A stretch of DNA of 64,000 nucleotides from Agroathelia rolfsii (lineage: Eukaryota > Basidiomycota > Agaricomycetes > Amylocorticiales > Amylocorticiaceae), in the NCBI GenBank assembly GCA_018343915.1, contig JABRWF010000002.1:124001-188000 (forward strand). The letters are read 5' to 3'. Every line of letters begins with the position of its first letter. The first letter of the stretch is position 1. Of the stretch, positions 11,442 through 22,680 are shown one piece after another. The notes below the pieces were generated by a model, which was not told the DNA's origin, searched no databases, and saw only the letters and a program-made list of their open reading frames with translations. The position numbers and the translations under genes were made by a program.

Positions 11442-12755
11442 TTACAGTTCGTCATGTAGAGCGTCATGATCAGGTATTTCTGCAGGCATCAGAAATATAG
11501 AAGTTACAGCCGTATCGAGTTCTGACGTCTCCAGCAAAGATTCAAGTGTTATCTCGGTGGTAGTCTCAGCTACCCCCGTAACTTGCGGAGCAGAAGATAT
11601 TTCGACAGAAGACGACGGTAACGGAAGCGAGGTGGTAGCTACCACAGCTGTGGTGCTGAGAGAAGCCACGATACTAGATGCGGTTGCGATGGTTTTTGCT
11701 AGCCCTGCTTCAGCGTGAAGGAGGGCAGCGTCTCCACTAAAATTTGGTACAAAGCGAGTCCACCAGAGCGCTATGCGCAGACTGCGGTCGATGATTCGTT
11801 GTTTAACGATGAAACCGACGACGAGGAAGAAGAAAATGAGACCGGCTATGATGAGCATGCGGTCGAGCCAGTCCGATTTTTCGAGTGCTGTGACCAGTTG
11901 CTTGGAGGTGTCCATGACATTTAGGAGGGTGTCATGGGCTGAAGATGTACTACGCATGGTAGCGGTGGAGGATTCTGGGGACAAATGTCAGTAATTTATG
12001 TAGATAGCAATAAATTATAGACAACCTAGCATCTGTGAAGAGAGGACAGATCGTTCGAGCTCTCCTTGCATCATCCCAAGTGTGCGACGCAGCGCCTCGG
12101 TGACATCGTTGGTAGCTTTCATCAGGGCATCTTCGCTATATGGGTCCAATCTTGAGGCTCGAATGTGATGAATCCCTCCAAAAGAGCACATACGTCACTT
12201 TTTCATTGGCATCAGGCCCTTTTTCACGGATTGTAGAAGAGCGTAAAAGTTCTTCGCGCTGCGACAATGACTGAGAGTCGATGGAGCGTTTGGATGCCAG
12301 TAATGCCGCACGACTATCCTTGGACATTCTGAGTTGGTGCTGAATTCAGTTACCCGGAGTGGAGTGTATTGCAGCATGCTGAACGCACTTTACATGAGCC
12401 TCTCGGAATTCATCGACACGAGCTCGAATCTGTTGCTTTTTTATTTGTCCTTTGTGATCTTCAACGGTCAGCTCAAGTGCCTGACCATTAAAATCGTCAT
12501 GTTGAATCAATTCAAGTGCGCCCATGACTATGCAAAACCCTCGAACGCAACAACACTCACCTCAACCCGCCTGGCAAATGTCTGCATGTCCTCGCGCAAT
12601 TCAGCCGCCAGTTTCTGTTGTTCCGCAAGCGAAGAAGAGCATTGTCTCAGACGAGGTATTTGAAACGTTTGAATGTCATTCTGCGACCGTTCGAGGTAGT
12701 CGATTAGCTGTTGTGCTTCATCGTTGAAAGTCGCTGTCGTAGGCAATGGCGGCAT
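11442..12755 (-). CDS. SEC20: SEC20-like ER SNARE
   Basis: Sec20/BNIP1 family Qb-SNARE used for retrograde Golgi-to-ER vesicle fusion with Ufe1, Use1 and Dsl1. The N-terminal exon (from 12755, MPPLPTTATFNDEAQQ) is a helical region. The SNARE segment spans an intron: EALRRTLGMMQGELERSV, then QMLESSTATMRSTSSAHDTL. The conserved LVTALEKSDWLDRMLI is followed by one transmembrane helix (IIAGLIFFFLVVGFIV). The tail after the membrane is unusually long for Sec20, about 110 residues of Ser/Thr/Val-rich sequence, and would lie in the ER lumen. It lacks an obvious HDEL-type retrieval signal and ends HDALHDEL, whose last four residues DEL-like motif resembles KDEL-class signals; a role in retention is possible. 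Confidence 0.85.
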
Positions 12756-13133
12756 GGCGCAGAGATATTCCGGCCCGGTCTTGCCGACACACGTCGTCTG
12801 CTTTCGATTACTTGTCCAAAATAGGTATATTCATCCCGTATATCCCGTTTTTGGAGATCAAGGCTATTGACCATGATGCTTGATGCGTGTAGGGAGATTA
12901 TCATATCTCACGTTATGGGAAATAATTGTGATTGTTAGGTTTAGTTGTGAACTAGAGTTACTATGATGTACATTCTTGCATAACGGATTACTACTACAGT
13001 AGAGTAAATTCCAACATACAAGTGTTTGATCATCTGTGTCACTGATAAGAGTCATGTTCTCAGCAAGTCAAGGGAAGCACCGGCTAACTTACTACATATG
13101 CATACCAGGCCTTTATAATAGATTCAATTATGA
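12756..13133. other. Intergenic, SEC20 promoter side
   Basis: This 378-bp gap separates the start of SEC20 from the stop of the next minus-strand gene. It is AT-rich and I see no gene, repeat or RNA feature in it. Confidence 0.5.
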
Positions 13134-13636
13134 TTAAACTCCTCTCTTGACAAGTTCATCGACGATAGCGACTGCTTTCTTGAACTGCTCTTTCTGTTCA
13201 TTAGTTGCGTGCACGAAGCTCTCGCCGCCTCCACAGCCCTCTGGACCACCGTTCATCCACTGAAGATCGTCACTACCCCAAGCGATGCTGGTATCAAGAC
13301 CATAGATATCCTCACTTCCAGGCGGCTGTTCCGTCGGTAGATCCTTGAGGATATCATGTAGCTCTTGGACGAGACCAGCCGTCTCTGCAGAACTGAAATC
13401 GACTGATTTGGGGGCCAAGTCTTGTAGTTTGGGTGTGCCGTCCTCGCGAACGGCTGATTGGACGCGGATGCTGGACGAGTTGGCTGGCAAGGTCGCCGTG
13501 AAGATGGCAGATGGCGTGGGCGGAGCAAAGCCACCGGCAATGCCTAATGATTTTGTTAGCCTGGGGAATAAAAGAAATCGGGATTTATATGGGACTTGCC
13601 ACGCTGAAGACGGAGAGAGAACTCGGAGATGGTCAT
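13134..13636 (-). CDS. Small conserved fungal protein of unknown function
   Basis: Two exons give about 140 residues. Exon 1 (from 13636) encodes MTISEFSLRLQ and splices to IAGGFAPPTPSAIFTA. The donor can be read as gtggca, giving QRIAGG, or as a GC donor one codon later, giving QRGIAGG; the GT form is more likely. Blocks such as DLPTEQPPGSEDIYGLDTSI and WMNGGPEGCGGG look well conserved and similar sequences are common in agaric genomes, but I know no function. There is no signal peptide or membrane helix, so a cytosolic or nuclear protein is likely. It ends EQFKKAVAIVDELVKRGV, an amphipathic helix. Confidence 0.7.
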
Positions 13637-14308
13637 GGTGGTAGTATAGTCGACAGTGGAGGGTGGCAGTGGCTCAGCTCAGGACAGCTTGAGCCATTGC
13701 GCGACGGATATGGACCTCTTTCGTCATTTGCTTCCGCCTCCATTTACTAGCATACATTGTGAGCCATAGGCAGGCATAATAAGATCAGACAGACCCCACG
13801 CTTAGACTCCAATTCTTGATGTGATTTCAAAACAGACTCGGTACAAATGCATACAAAATTGGAAAAATGGCAAAACAAAGCAATTGCAGTGAATGCCTAT
13901 GATCAGCAGCAGAGCGGTGTGCGAGCGGATCCTCACTTTCATCGCATATATACTGGTAAAGATCAAATAGCATTGGTGACAGTGAGATCATTACAGACAT
14001 TCCCGTCTTCCGCCGACAAGAATACTGAATACCTCAAACAGGGAGTCATTCAGACCATTGGAGTGTCTGTGTTTCAGATTGAAATTTGTGCTGCTATCAT
14101 GAGTACAAGAAAAGAAGCAGCTCCAAGGTTTTGTTTTTAGGCTCGAACGGAGAGAAGAGGCTGATGTCGTATTAGAAGCCGGCAACCTACCCACCGAATG
14201 GGTCAGTTGCTTTGATCCCGTACCTTCGTACACACTTTTTTTTCTTTTTCTTTTTCTTCTTGAAGATTTACTCACATTGAAATTGCACATGAAGATTTGA
14301 CAAACAAT
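13637..14308. other. Long spacer without a convincing gene
   Basis: Short frames exist on both strands here (98-100 residues) but none shows family motifs, biased codon use or good introns. A pyrimidine-rich stretch (ttttttttctttttcttt) sits near 14237. Nothing else was recognised. Confidence 0.4.
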
Positions 14309-14897
14309 TTAGAGAGGCAGTGGGCGAAAAGTATGATAGGATAGCGCTTGGACAAAGTGACTCCGGATCATCATCCGACAAGGCGACGACGAGGGATTAG
14401 ACAAGGTGTGGCGTTCACAGCTCGGGAGATGATGCTGTCGTGAGGAGGGAGACAAACTGTCGTTCTGGATATTCCTAATCGTCCACAAGGGTGCGAGGGG
14501 GTGAGGCGGGGGAGAGGACAAGGCAAGTGCCCGACTCGGAAGGTGTTGAAGAGGAATAGCAAACCTTGGTGATGCAGCACTGATGCTTCTGCAGTGATGG
14601 CACACCTTACGGCGATGGCCTATTGGACTCCTGTTGGCTGTTGTCCGGCTCCTGGCCCCCCTCAGCCGGGTTCGCAGAGTGCGAAGCAGACGAGTACAAG
14701 GCGCTGGGGCGTGCATCATGTCTTTGGCCGCTTGCCTCTTTTGGACGTTCCTTTGCAAGGCGGAGTTTCAACGCGCGTTTACTCTTTCTCAACGCCTTGT
14801 CGACCACACTCGCAACTGTTCTGCATTGTTCCCGTCTGGGCAGCCTCAATGGGCCTATATAGACACTCTCATTCCCAGCAATGTCAGCCAACAACAA
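14309..14897 (-). CDS. Doubtful small gene divergent from the second Clp1-like gene
   Basis: A frame from 14897 (MLLADIAGNESVYIGPLRLP) includes the basic stretch VVDKALRKSKRALKLRLAKE. It can be spliced through a 15-nt micro-exon to a Ser/Pro/His-rich C-terminal exon ending at 14309 in the matching phase. The model needs a micro-exon and overlaps the likely TATA box of the gene at 15007. It may be chance reading frame over a promoter. No family recognised. Confidence 0.2.
14856..14861 (+). promoter_or_regulatory. TATA box of the second Clp1-like gene
   Basis: A clean TATATA lies in gggcctatatagacactc, about 150 bp before the ATG at 15007. The CT- and CA-rich stretch after it (tctcattcccagcaatg, then many ccaac and tctt repeats) is typical of fungal core promoters and leaders. 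Confidence 0.55.
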
Positions 14898-15006
14898 ATA
14901 CCCAGTTAGCCAACCAACTCAAGAGGCACTCAGCCAATCTCTTCTTCTAACAACCCAATCCATACTACATTCTCCTATTCCAACTCTCTTCATCTAATCT
15001 TTAAAC

Positions 15007-15990
15007 ATGTTCCACGTCCCATCTCGCCCCGCCCCCCTCCAGAACTACTCCTCCAGCCATGACGCAGGCGTCACCTGGGAGTTTGACATCGATGCACCCA
15101 TGACCCCCACAATGCCCTCTCCGAGTAGCCTTAATCTCCCTCGCACACTCTCGCGCCCGAGCTTTGTCGAGGTCGATCGCAGGCGTATTGCTGCAGTCGC
15201 ACCTGAACTGGCCGATGTGCCTAGTGAATACGTACGCAGGAACATTGCTGGACAGGCCAAGCAGTATGTTTGCTTTTTTATTTACATCATCATGTTCTGC
15301 CCTTTCTAAGACAGATGTGATTCTTTTTACAGAATGATGAGCGCGCTTGCCGCGACTCAATTGCCTTCCTCTTCTATTTCTTGCGCACAACTTCCCAACA
15401 CGCGTACCGTTCCAGTTCGCCTCGGCGCGCCTCACAACAACCCCACCCACGTCCTCGCCATCGTGCCGGCAGCCAACGCGACATCGCCTCTCAGGGTTTC
15501 TCACAGCACACCGGACCATGCCCCTATCGTGGCCACTCACGCCCTCGTGATGACTGCTTATTGCGCGCACCTTCCCTCCCTGCCCCATTCCAACTCGTCT
15601 TCCTCCTTGCCTCTCGTGACGCTCACTTTGCCCTCGCCATCCGCATTCCCAGCCCTGCACGCATACCTCTATACTTCTAATATGGCTCAGCTCCTTACGG
15701 CCTTCATCCCATCTTCGGCACTCCCGCCCCAGCTCCTCTCTTCCCTCTCCTCGTCCACGATCAAGAGCACCCTGCAAAACACCCAGGCTGTTCACTCGCT
15801 GGCCACAGCCCTGGCCCGATCTCAGCGCGGTGACGTTAACGCCCTGCTGCAGATCACCAGGCGCATCAACGGATTGTGGAGGAACGCAACCGCCCTCGGC
15901 GTGTTTGATACCGGCTTGTGGGATTGCATGGACCTCGCTTGGGAGATTGTCCTCGGTGCAATCAACCTCGCTGCCTCCGGAAGGGTCTAA
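15007..15990 (+). CDS. clp1: Clp1-like (clampless) protein, paralog 2
   Basis: Exons 15007-15263 and 15333-15990 join in phase (85 codons plus 2, then 1) and give 304 residues. Block order is VAPELADVPSEYVRRN, PTHVLAIVPAAN, VATHALVMTAYCAHLPSLP, LPSPSAFPALHAYLYTS, then ITRRINGLWRNATALGVFD and TGLWDCMDLAWEIVLGAI. I recall this layout from agaric Clp1-like proteins. In Coprinopsis and Ustilago Clp1 is induced by the mating-type homeodomain complex and is needed for clamp formation and dikaryon growth. It has no known enzymatic motif. The length is close to the Coprinopsis protein (about 365). It is shorter than paralog 1 because it lacks the Gln/Lys/Pro insert. GC-rich codons (third position C) suggest good expression. 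The 336-residue frame on the opposite strand is its shadow. Confidence 0.65.
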
Positions 15991-16637
15991 AAGCTTCAAA
16001 AAGGGTCGCATTTATTAACGACAACAACGAAACATCACATAATTTGCTTCGCGCCATACACTACATTCCACAACACCCCGCCTTTGCCGTGACTGGTTTC
16101 ATGGCGTCGGCGGTAAATCATCGTCTCTACTAGACACCAATGCAATCTAGCCGAGAATGCAGTCCTAAGCTGCAGTCGGTAACGATACCTTCATTGCTTC
16201 CCAGACATTTGCTTTCCTCCCTTACATTGAAAACTGTTTCTATAGCTCCTCTTTTTCTCCTCTCGGCTTGCACACATCTTGTATTTTTTTTTTTATCGAC
16301 CATACCCCCTCCCCCGACTTCCTTTGTAGTATACACACACTTAACCCGTCCTTAATTGTCTTCCCGGCCTTGTATTACCTGCCCACACCCAACTGTATTA
16401 CTATCTGAACTTGGTTTTAAAATTATAAAAAATCGTCTCTTTTTATTTATTTAACCTTTTCGACGGAATGTGGGTGAAATATCAGTTTGAAGAGATCCGA
16501 TAGAATGGCCGAGTGAAGACTTGACTGCGTTTCTTCGGTCTTTTATTGTAATGATGCAAAAAAAAAAAGTAATAAACAATTAGCATACACCCAAGGACCA
16601 CTATTTTTTTTTTTCATCGAAGAAACAGATACGATTG
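15991..16637. other. Convergent spacer
   Basis: This 647-bp gap holds the 3' ends of the Clp1-like gene (plus) and the first oxygenase (minus). It is T-rich with several A/T runs (for example near 16287, 16557 and 16604), fitting 3' untranslated sequence. No gene seen. Confidence 0.5.
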
Positions 16638-18259
16638 TCAGTTGTAATGTTTCACAAGCACGCCACCGACGTATTCCTCTTCAACTTTGCCCGTATCGTT
16701 CTTCTTCAACTCAGTCGTACCATAAGCAGCCGTTCGGCCTTTCCTCCATACCTCTGTCGTAGGCGCGTCTTTATCTTCAAATCGTCTCTTGATTCCAACC
16801 CTCTTCAGGACGGGACTGGACGATAGCGGCGTAAGCCTGACGTCGTCATCTGCCATGGCGAACATAAGTACTGATAGACGCTCCCGATTCCTTTGGTCCG
16901 GGGGTGGCTGGATGACACGGTGAATCGTGGCCTTGTAGTACCCTCCAGAGAGGAACTCGATGGAATCTCCAACGTTGACCACCTGCAGGGTTTTTTTTTT
17001 AAATTTTTTAATTTTAAAAGTCTCTGGAAACGATATGTTGAGCGTAGCGGAACTTACCACTGCGTTATCAATGTGTCTGATCCACCTCCACTTTCCATCC
17101 GGCGATAAGATCTGCAGGCCCGCTACGGGTTGAGACCACAGGATGGTCAACGTTCCCATATCTGAGATACAGGATTCGAGTTCATATTTACATTAGAAAG
17201 TATGATGAATAATAACAGCTACAGACCTGTATGACCCTTGAGCCAGACATTTTTTGTCTTTTCTTCATCTTCATCGTTTCGCGGATAACTAATGCGGTAG
17301 ACGAAGTCATATGTAAGATAACGAAGAACATTACGTATGGTGCACATACTATTTCATAAATCGAACTGTAGATGCCGCATAATTACCTGATAACGCTCCA
17401 GCTCCGAGATAGTAGGACACTCACGATAAGTTTCTCCCACTGCATCGTAACTGTGTAAGTTAGACAGCGTATCTTCGGGTAATTCTAGGCCCAGGGACAA
17501 GAGTCTATGAAATGATTGAGTAGTTTATAAGGGGTTCATTCGGACCTACGCACCGAAGGATGGGATGCAGAATCCTGTTATAGTTGTGCTTTGCGAATGC
17601 AGCAATCTCAGGAAGGAACGGCCGAAGGGGAACAGGATGAGGCTTCTTGGTCGTGTCTCGATTGACTTATTATATCCACCTATAAGTTGTGTTGATAGGA
17701 AAAAGCGGTATCGTAAACACGAACTACTATAATGTTCAATTTGATCTTGAACGCCATTGTCGATGTGCTACTTCCCCATTAGCCAGTCGTATTATGCAGC
17801 AATCCAAATGAGAACATACCCAGTATTGTCGGAGCTTGTATCCTTGGAACGAGCCATCCTCCTGAATTCGTGCTATGTATGCTTGCTTCTCCTCTGCATC
17901 GACGCCATCCAAAGGCACGTTGGCAATGTTGAAGATGCGCTCTGTCTGTGAGATGATACTATTCTTCAGAAATTGGTCGTGCATATTAGATATTTATTAG
18001 CAGACCTCGGCCTTACTGTACCCGTGGTTGATGGCGTAGAGGAAGCCTTGCTTAGATATGGCCTCACGGACTTGAATGGCTAGCTCTGCACGACCTTCGG
18101 GCGTCTGGACCTGATTCAGGTCGATTATAGGTAGTTCTGCATATTCCACTGGAGAAAGCTGATTTGAATATGGAGAAATACAATATATGAATGGCGATGC
18201 TAACAATCCGCTGTTGTCGCAGAGGCAGGAATGTATGGCTTGACGGGCGGAAGGCTCAT
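16638..18259 (-). CDS. 2-oxoglutarate/Fe(II)-dependent oxygenase, copy A
   Basis: This belongs to the isopenicillin N synthase-like fold (N-terminal DIOX_N and C-terminal 2OG-FeII_Oxy domains). The start at 18259 (MSLPPVKPYIPA) is shared with copies C and D. YAELPIIDLNQ and GFLYAINHGYSKAE mark the N-terminal domain. The iron ligands are H and D of LKGHTD (split by an intron: GHT then DMGTLTILWSQP) and H of ATIHRVIQPP. The 2OG-binding arginine is in RERLSVLMFAM. The C terminus ends GGVLVKHYN. About ten exons, all borders read in frame, so this copy looks intact. Plant and fungal relatives hydroxylate, desaturate or close rings on small molecules; the substrate here is unknown. It is the most distant in position from the other three copies (19.5 kb from B). 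Confidence 0.85.
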
Positions 18260-19053
18260 GAGAATGGTCGTGGGGAACTGAAAGATACGAGATTAAGCCG
18301 TGCATGAGTATTGAAGGCATTTTATATACACGCAGGTGACCATTGGCATCACAGCATGCCGTTCGAAGAAGGTGATGATGCCGTTAGTATCATGATAGAG
18401 AACTGGAAGCTAGGTCTAGTGAAAGGAGTAGTAGCCGTATCAGTAGATCATGTGCACTAACAAATGAATGTGGGTGGCTCTTGCGTCAGATAGAAAAGCC
18501 ATTATTATTGATGTTATTCTTCGGAGCTCGGGGAGTGTTTCTAATATGGTGCTCGAGAAACCCCACTGCCACTGAAAAGATGGTTTGTGAGCAAGTCAAG
18601 AAGGCAGGATGATACTACGTGTATTTATGAATGTTTTTGTAAATGGGATACTCAAATGTCACTGGCAATGCCAAATGTTATTGCGCATACATTTTCCTAA
18701 TGTACATGTATTCAAGTATTGAGTAATAAAATCTCTTCCATTTGTTTCAATCCCCATTTCTATTTCTTCTCCGCTATGGATAGCGCTTCCCACTGCATGC
18801 TTGGAATTTGGTCATCAAAGTTGTGGTTCATTCAGTTCACCCATGCGTCTTCAAACCAATCCAAGTTGTCTCTATGAGGAGTTCTTGTAGTTTATTACCA
18901 TTACAAGTCATATAATTTAAAATGGCTAATACGTAATACTGCTACTATGATAACAAGGTTCAAGCAAAAGAAGAAGAAATGGGCCTAGCATATATATCAG
19001 ATGCGCATATACTTAGCTGTGTGAGTTTCCGCGGCTCAAAGTTCATTTCTTCA
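18260..19053. other. Intergenic spacer
   Basis: This 794-bp AT-rich stretch lies upstream of oxygenase A. On the minus strand tgtatataaaatgcc at about 18318-18332 could be the oxygenase TATA element, some 60 bp before its ATG. Nothing else recognised. Confidence 0.4.
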
Positions 19054-20238
19054 TCACAGTGAGGTGTCTGTGCTTGCTAACACATTCTGAACCATTGGTA
19101 CCGTGCGGGCGTGCCATGTCATGGTCGGAAAGTCTGTTACGTTCTCATGACCATCAGAGGGTATGACAGTGCTACCGTTTCCTCGATCCATGCGCACGGT
19201 TCTGCATGCCATGAGGGTTGCAATTGCTACACTAGGCGGAATGGACAGATTGTTGAATGACAGGGGATCCCCTGCGCTATTAAAGCAGAGCACGGCTATA
19301 TTTGTTAGTAGCGAAATCCTAGTGTAGTGCGAGTAGCATAAATCACCCGAGTTAGATTTCGAACAAGCTAGGCACTAACCTAAAGTTATGATACACTCAC
19401 AGATAATACTGTATCCCGCTCTGCATAAGACGTTGTGTGATGCCGGAAAGACCCCTGGCGGTGAAGATAGCCTTGATCCAGTCTCTCATAGGAACAAATC
19501 CATACAGCAGTCGCCAGACTACGGCAAAGAACAGACCTGTATCGAAGAATAGGCTACCCATGGCGCCGAGAGAACGTATAGCCGACCCGACGACAACTGA
19601 ATAGCACTGCTCGCTCGGACTAGGGCCGTCGCTGAGGCCATCCATCGTCAGAGAGGTTGCGAAACAGCCTACCATGAGCGCTGCCCAGAGGATGGCGAAC
19701 AAGAAAGTGATGAAAGTGTCGTAGGCGTATAGGGCGCGTATGCGGATGAAGAATAAACCTGCGCTAGCACCAGTGGCGATTGTGTAGAGCCAAGACGCGA
19801 GCCAGAATATACCGGCGTTGCAGCCGAAATTGCTAACTATTTGGGATAAGGGGTTCATCAAAATTATTAAGATTGAGGGCATAAGCCATAGGTCGGAATA
19901 TAGTACAATTTATCTGCAAGACCAGGACGAGATATGACATCGTCAGAACACTGGAACAAGGGATTTGACAAATTCAAAAATGAGTGAAATATATACTATC
20001 ACATCAAGAGTATGTGTACATACCGAGCTAGAAAATAGACAACGGCCGGATAGCATGCGCGGATATTCTTGTATCGAAGGCGTAAATAGATAGGCATCTC
20101 TTCCGACAGACTCGTTAACCATTCCCAAAGGAATATCTAGGATTACACAGTATTAACCCTAAGAAGCAACAGTATAGCTACAGAGAAATATATTCAAACC
20201 GTAGTGGCGGCAAGATGGATGCATTGATTTGCTTGCAT
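19054..20238 (-). CDS. Agaricomycete 7-TM-like integral membrane protein, last exon apparently out of frame
   Basis: The reading starts tentatively at 20238 (MQANQCIHLAATT). It runs through WEWLTSLSEEMPIYLRLRYK, YPAVVYFLAR, an exon VLTMSYLVLVLQIN, then FSNFGCNAGIFWLASWLYTI and GLFFIRIRALYAYDTF, with further hydrophobic helices (FLFAILWAALMVGCFA; GSLFFDTGLFFAVVWRLLYG). This pattern is typical of a large agaric family of membrane proteins (DUF6533-type) of unknown function. The last coding segment, VLCFNSAGDPLSFNNLSIPP to VLASTDTSL, fits the family's end. However, the intron 19296-19400 leaves two bases before it and the next exon needs one. Direct splicing gives a stop after four residues. The gene may be a recent pseudogene or my intron choice may be wrong. 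N-terminal extent is uncertain. Confidence 0.55.
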
Positions 20239-22680
20239 CCCCTATCAGTGGTAATTAACCAATGTCGGACGCAGCCACAGGAATCGATGACGACCAGCAG
20301 CCAGAGCCCCAGGCTTATAGAGACCAAGTGGGTCACAAGAGAGGGGAGTTCTTCGGTGAATGGAGCCCAAAACTCAGAGACCCGGAGGGATGATGATAAT
20401 CAACACATTTTGATTCATGCAAGAGAATGCAGTGCTATCAATTATAATTATAGCCTGTGCTCGATAAGGGTGCGCGCAATATCATGTTAGGGAAAGACTA
20501 AAGTTTTGTTTCAAGACGAGATCCAAGAAGAATCATAATATAGATGTGCTGATGCATAAGGGCAAGTGTTAGCGGATCCGACCATCGTTTCAAGTTAAAG
20601 CTTTGTTGAAGGGTTGCATTCGAGTTTATAATTGCCACTCCTTACCAACTTAAGCACACGGCGGCTTTAATATCAAATTCGGCCCCTTGGCCAATGTTGC
20701 TCGATCTAATTCTCAGCGATTGCGGTTATGGCACTCTGCCAAGTTAGGCCGATAAGCTCAGAGTCCTATCGAAGGTAGACATGCTACACATCTTACGTGC
20801 GATAGACTACCCGAAATGTACATGTAGCTACATCCGCTGGTCATCCGAATCATGATAGGAGATGGGTTAGAAGATACCCTTGACACCAATCAAGCAAATA
20901 CTATTGGTAATATGTAGGCTATATCAAGACACGGTACGTATTCCACAAAGACCGTAGCTGTAGGAGTAATGATGCCCATTTTTTCTGTGAAATAGGCGTT
21001 TGGGAATAACCAGCACGAGATTGTACCGACTCGGATTGAGATGAGTGTTGTGCCAATGCACCTCCCATGCTTCATATGTAGGACAGGATAATCGCCCATG
21101 CCAACTTGTATCATGTTTAAATATGGATCTTACACTGTTGAAACTATTAATGTCCGTGACTCCGTGTGCAACCCTACTAGTAGTACTGCCAACAACTTGA
21201 AAGCCATTTATGCCCTTCTCCGCCTGTTCCTGTTGTTGGCAGGCCAGTCAGATCTTGGACGCCAAGGAACACTGAAACGATAGGGTTACATAAAAAGGCA
21301 CAAGGGCTTCGAATTACAGTGAACTGTCTTGATTGATTGTCTTGGACTGACGAACATCGATAAGTCTGTCCCATGACTCTAGAATTAGCTTGCTGGGCAC
21401 TGTAAATTCAAAATTCAAAGCCTCCGCTGCCAACATTGCTCATGTGTTTGAGTGATCATACAAATTCCTGCACCTATCTCAACTTCAAGATTCCGGTGAT
21501 AGGCAATTGGACCGGTTCTTCGAGCCGGAACATGGATATCTTGACAGGGTCTCATAGGGAAGTAAAGATACGCATCGCATCTCCGCATTGTGGGTGAAGT
21601 CTAGTGAGGAGGATAGTGCCAAACAGGCACGTTGCATGGCTTTTGCATTGACAGGTGTCCAGCCTCAGGCGCTCATAACCGCCTAATTTCGGCCCCCGGT
21701 TGGGCATGTCTGATTGCTCACTGACCTCAGTGATACTATAGGCAGAGTTATAAGAAATAAGATATTCCGCCCTGTGTTTTCTGTTGAGACGCGAAAAGTG
21801 ATTATGGCGCTGGACTCCGTGAGTCCATGATTGAAACTGACCGATATTTTCTTAATATGGAAAGTATAGGATGAGGTAATTTGGCATTCACTGCCAAATT
21901 TGGGATAGTGCCGAACAAGTCCGATGTTGTTCCTTGGGCTTGCCAAGTCAGGCAGAAATGAAGCAGCTAAGCCCTCCCAAACACCACCCATCGCCGCTCG
22001 GTGCTCTGTATGCAGGCAGGTCAGGGCAGCCCGCAGCTCGTTATCTGTCTTACATGGACATTCAAGACACGCCCACCCTACATCAATCAATTGATCCATC
22101 ACTGTTTTTGTACATCTTTCTCTCTACTCAAGGCAAGTGATTTGTTAATGAATTTCAATACAAACATGTAATTCAAGATCTTGTCCGCGGCTCTTCTCGC
22201 CTCAGTCAGTTTGAGCTTCGTGTGCTCTGACACCGCCAAATTATAGGTTGCATGGCATTCTACTGAGAAACATTTGCTGAGTCATTCGGCCATCAATCAC
22301 GCCCATGGATGGTCGGATTGATTAGGGACGGATGGGCAGGCAATTGGCTAGAACCTTTATTCAATCGGAAATGCACTGTCAACATCGAGAACCTGATCCC
22401 GGCTGGTTCGCGCTCAGAGTGTCTCATGCCTCTCTCACTGCCGCAATCATGAGCTTTGTATCGGGCCTGTCAAACTCCCGATATTTTTGGCCTTTGAATT
22501 TATCTTCGCATCTGCTCGAATCCGTACTGCCACTGGCGCCTCCGTTCATTTCTATTTTTCTTCTTTATTTTCCATCATGCTGTTCCCTACACGTGCTAGA
22601 TGAGTGCCTTCATCCGGTTTTAAGCAGTCTGTGCTGGAAAGTGTCGGCCCTGTGCCTCCCACCTCCCCATCTCCCACCCC
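20239..22680. other. Gene-poor stretch
   Basis: About 2.4 kb with only short frames on both strands (the longest, about 139 residues at 21683-22102 minus, has no motif or plausible splicing). I see no terminal repeats, retroelement motifs or RNA genes. The last 300 bp should contain the promoter of the UbiA-type gene. Confidence 0.4.

Noticed and set aside
13847..14140. 97-residue plus-strand frame
   Set aside because: No motif, no neighbours in frame, and lies in a spacer; treated as chance.
14590..14630. GATG-N9-AC near-matches to the homeodomain operator (GATG-N9-ACA) upstream of the second Clp1-like gene
   Set aside because: Two sites (from 14596 and 14614) each have one mismatch in the final triplet. 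Such matches are expected by chance at this length.
15001..16011. 336-residue frame on the minus strand
   Set aside because: It is antisense to the Clp1-like gene, whose spliced frame has paralog support. The antisense frame is Arg/Gly-rich with no motif.
21683..22102. 139-residue minus-strand frame in the gene-poor stretch
   Set aside because: No family resemblance and no splice signals around it.
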